Positions 63,848 to 64,000 of a stretch of DNA of 64,000 bases are shown here, piece after piece. A program made the position numbers and the translations under genes. Position 1 is the first letter of the stretch, and each line of letters opens with the position of its first letter. The notes under the pieces are model-generated. The model did not search any database and had not been told where the DNA came from. It was given only the letters and a program-made list of their open reading frames with translations. This DNA comes from Rhodospirillaceae bacterium MC! (GTDB taxonomy: Bacteria > Pseudomonadota > Alphaproteobacteria > MC1): contig NQOV01000007.1 of the NCBI GenBank assembly GCA_002632265.1, positions 119,583 through 183,582 of the forward strand. The letters run 5' to 3'.

Positions 63848-64000
63848 ATGGAAAAAATAGAAAAAAATGAACAATTGGGTTTATCTTTATTTTTCCCTGC
63901 TGATTATCATGAAGATAGTTTCATAGTCTCTTCATTCAATCATATGGCGGTAAAGACATTGGAGGCGTATCCCAACAAATGGAATAGAAATACTTTAATT
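63848..64000 (+). CDS. hdaA: DnaA-like replication-initiation inhibitor HdaA/Hda (partial)
   Basis: The first 51 codons before the right edge encode MEKIEKNEQLGLSLFFPADY followed by a segment with DSFIVSSFNHMAVKTLEAYP. The clamp-binding QLGLSLF motif near the N-terminus and the DFLVAPSN-x-A-like segment match HdaA, which with the beta clamp promotes DnaA-ATP hydrolysis. Position directly after DUF2066 agrees. The AAA+ domain lies outside the window. Confidence 0.75.
   Translation, partial: MEKIEKNEQLGLSLFFPADYHEDSFIVSSFNHMAVKTLEAYPNKWNRNTLI

Overview
The window is 64 kb of a very AT-rich alphaproteobacterial chromosome, most likely from a host-associated, fermentative organism. Alphaproteobacterial markers are the DUF2066 gene next to a DnaA-like hdaA gene at the right edge, a YcgN-type cysteine-cluster gene, and a coiled-coil gene directly upstream of zapA (the Caulobacter zauP-zapA arrangement). 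Fermentative, nutrient-scavenging life is suggested by D-lactate dehydrogenase, a single-chain N-acetylglucosamine/glucose PTS permease, an oligopeptide-binding protein, a chemoreceptor and a large carbohydrate locus. The species cannot be fixed from sequence alone.

Layout. 1-15.7 kb is an accessory carbohydrate locus. On the minus strand lie a FAD-dependent oxidoreductase (cut by the window edge) and four tandem LacY-like major facilitator permeases. Divergent from them are two tandem GH127-type glycosidases and a sulfatase. None of the three enzymes has a signal peptide, so the simplest model is import of an intact sulfated or arabinose-type glycoside by the permeases, followed by desulfation and hydrolysis in the cytoplasm. 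Nearly every unit has its own TTGACA-type promoter and hairpin terminator. 16-25 kb: a secreted Asp/Lys repeat protein, RNase D, the PTS permease, a DUF5718 protein, and a FIST-domain sensor plus Crp/Fnr regulator pair behind a perfect-consensus promoter. 25-33.4 kb: plsC, tgt, CYTH, cytochrome b561, CDF transporter, folB-folK fusion, folA, recF, dnaN. 33.6-42 kb: chemoreceptor, a 942-residue membrane-anchored coiled-coil protein with a histone-like Lys-rich tail, gap, a zauP-like gene and zapA. 42-44.3 kb: a small membrane protein and an EcoRII/SsoII-type restriction-modification pair. 44.4-56.9 kb: comF, pcm-like, ldhA, oppA, prmC, prfA, hisS, ispG, a secreted protein, serB, sfsA. 58.8-64 kb: LacI regulator, an HSDR_N-DUF5655 protein, ycgN, a structured RNA, DUF2066 and hdaA (partial).

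The most unusual content is in the intergenic DNA. (i) A composite element occurs at three places (about 17.0-17.5, 21.5-21.7 and 56.9-58.6 kb): a 34-bp unit (2, 1 and about 28 copies), then a conserved palindromic core; at the first and third sites this is followed by about 145-bp modules bounded by GGCCTAA/TTAGGCC and tiny ORFs. (ii) A 109-bp tandem repeat folds into long hairpins with compensatory base changes; it lies between oppA and ldhA and between prfA and prmC, where it runs into the prfA stop codon. (iii) Shorter long-stem hairpins (GGGTGTGAAAAAGTGC type) sit at many gene ends. No tRNA, rRNA, transposase or CRISPR array was seen.
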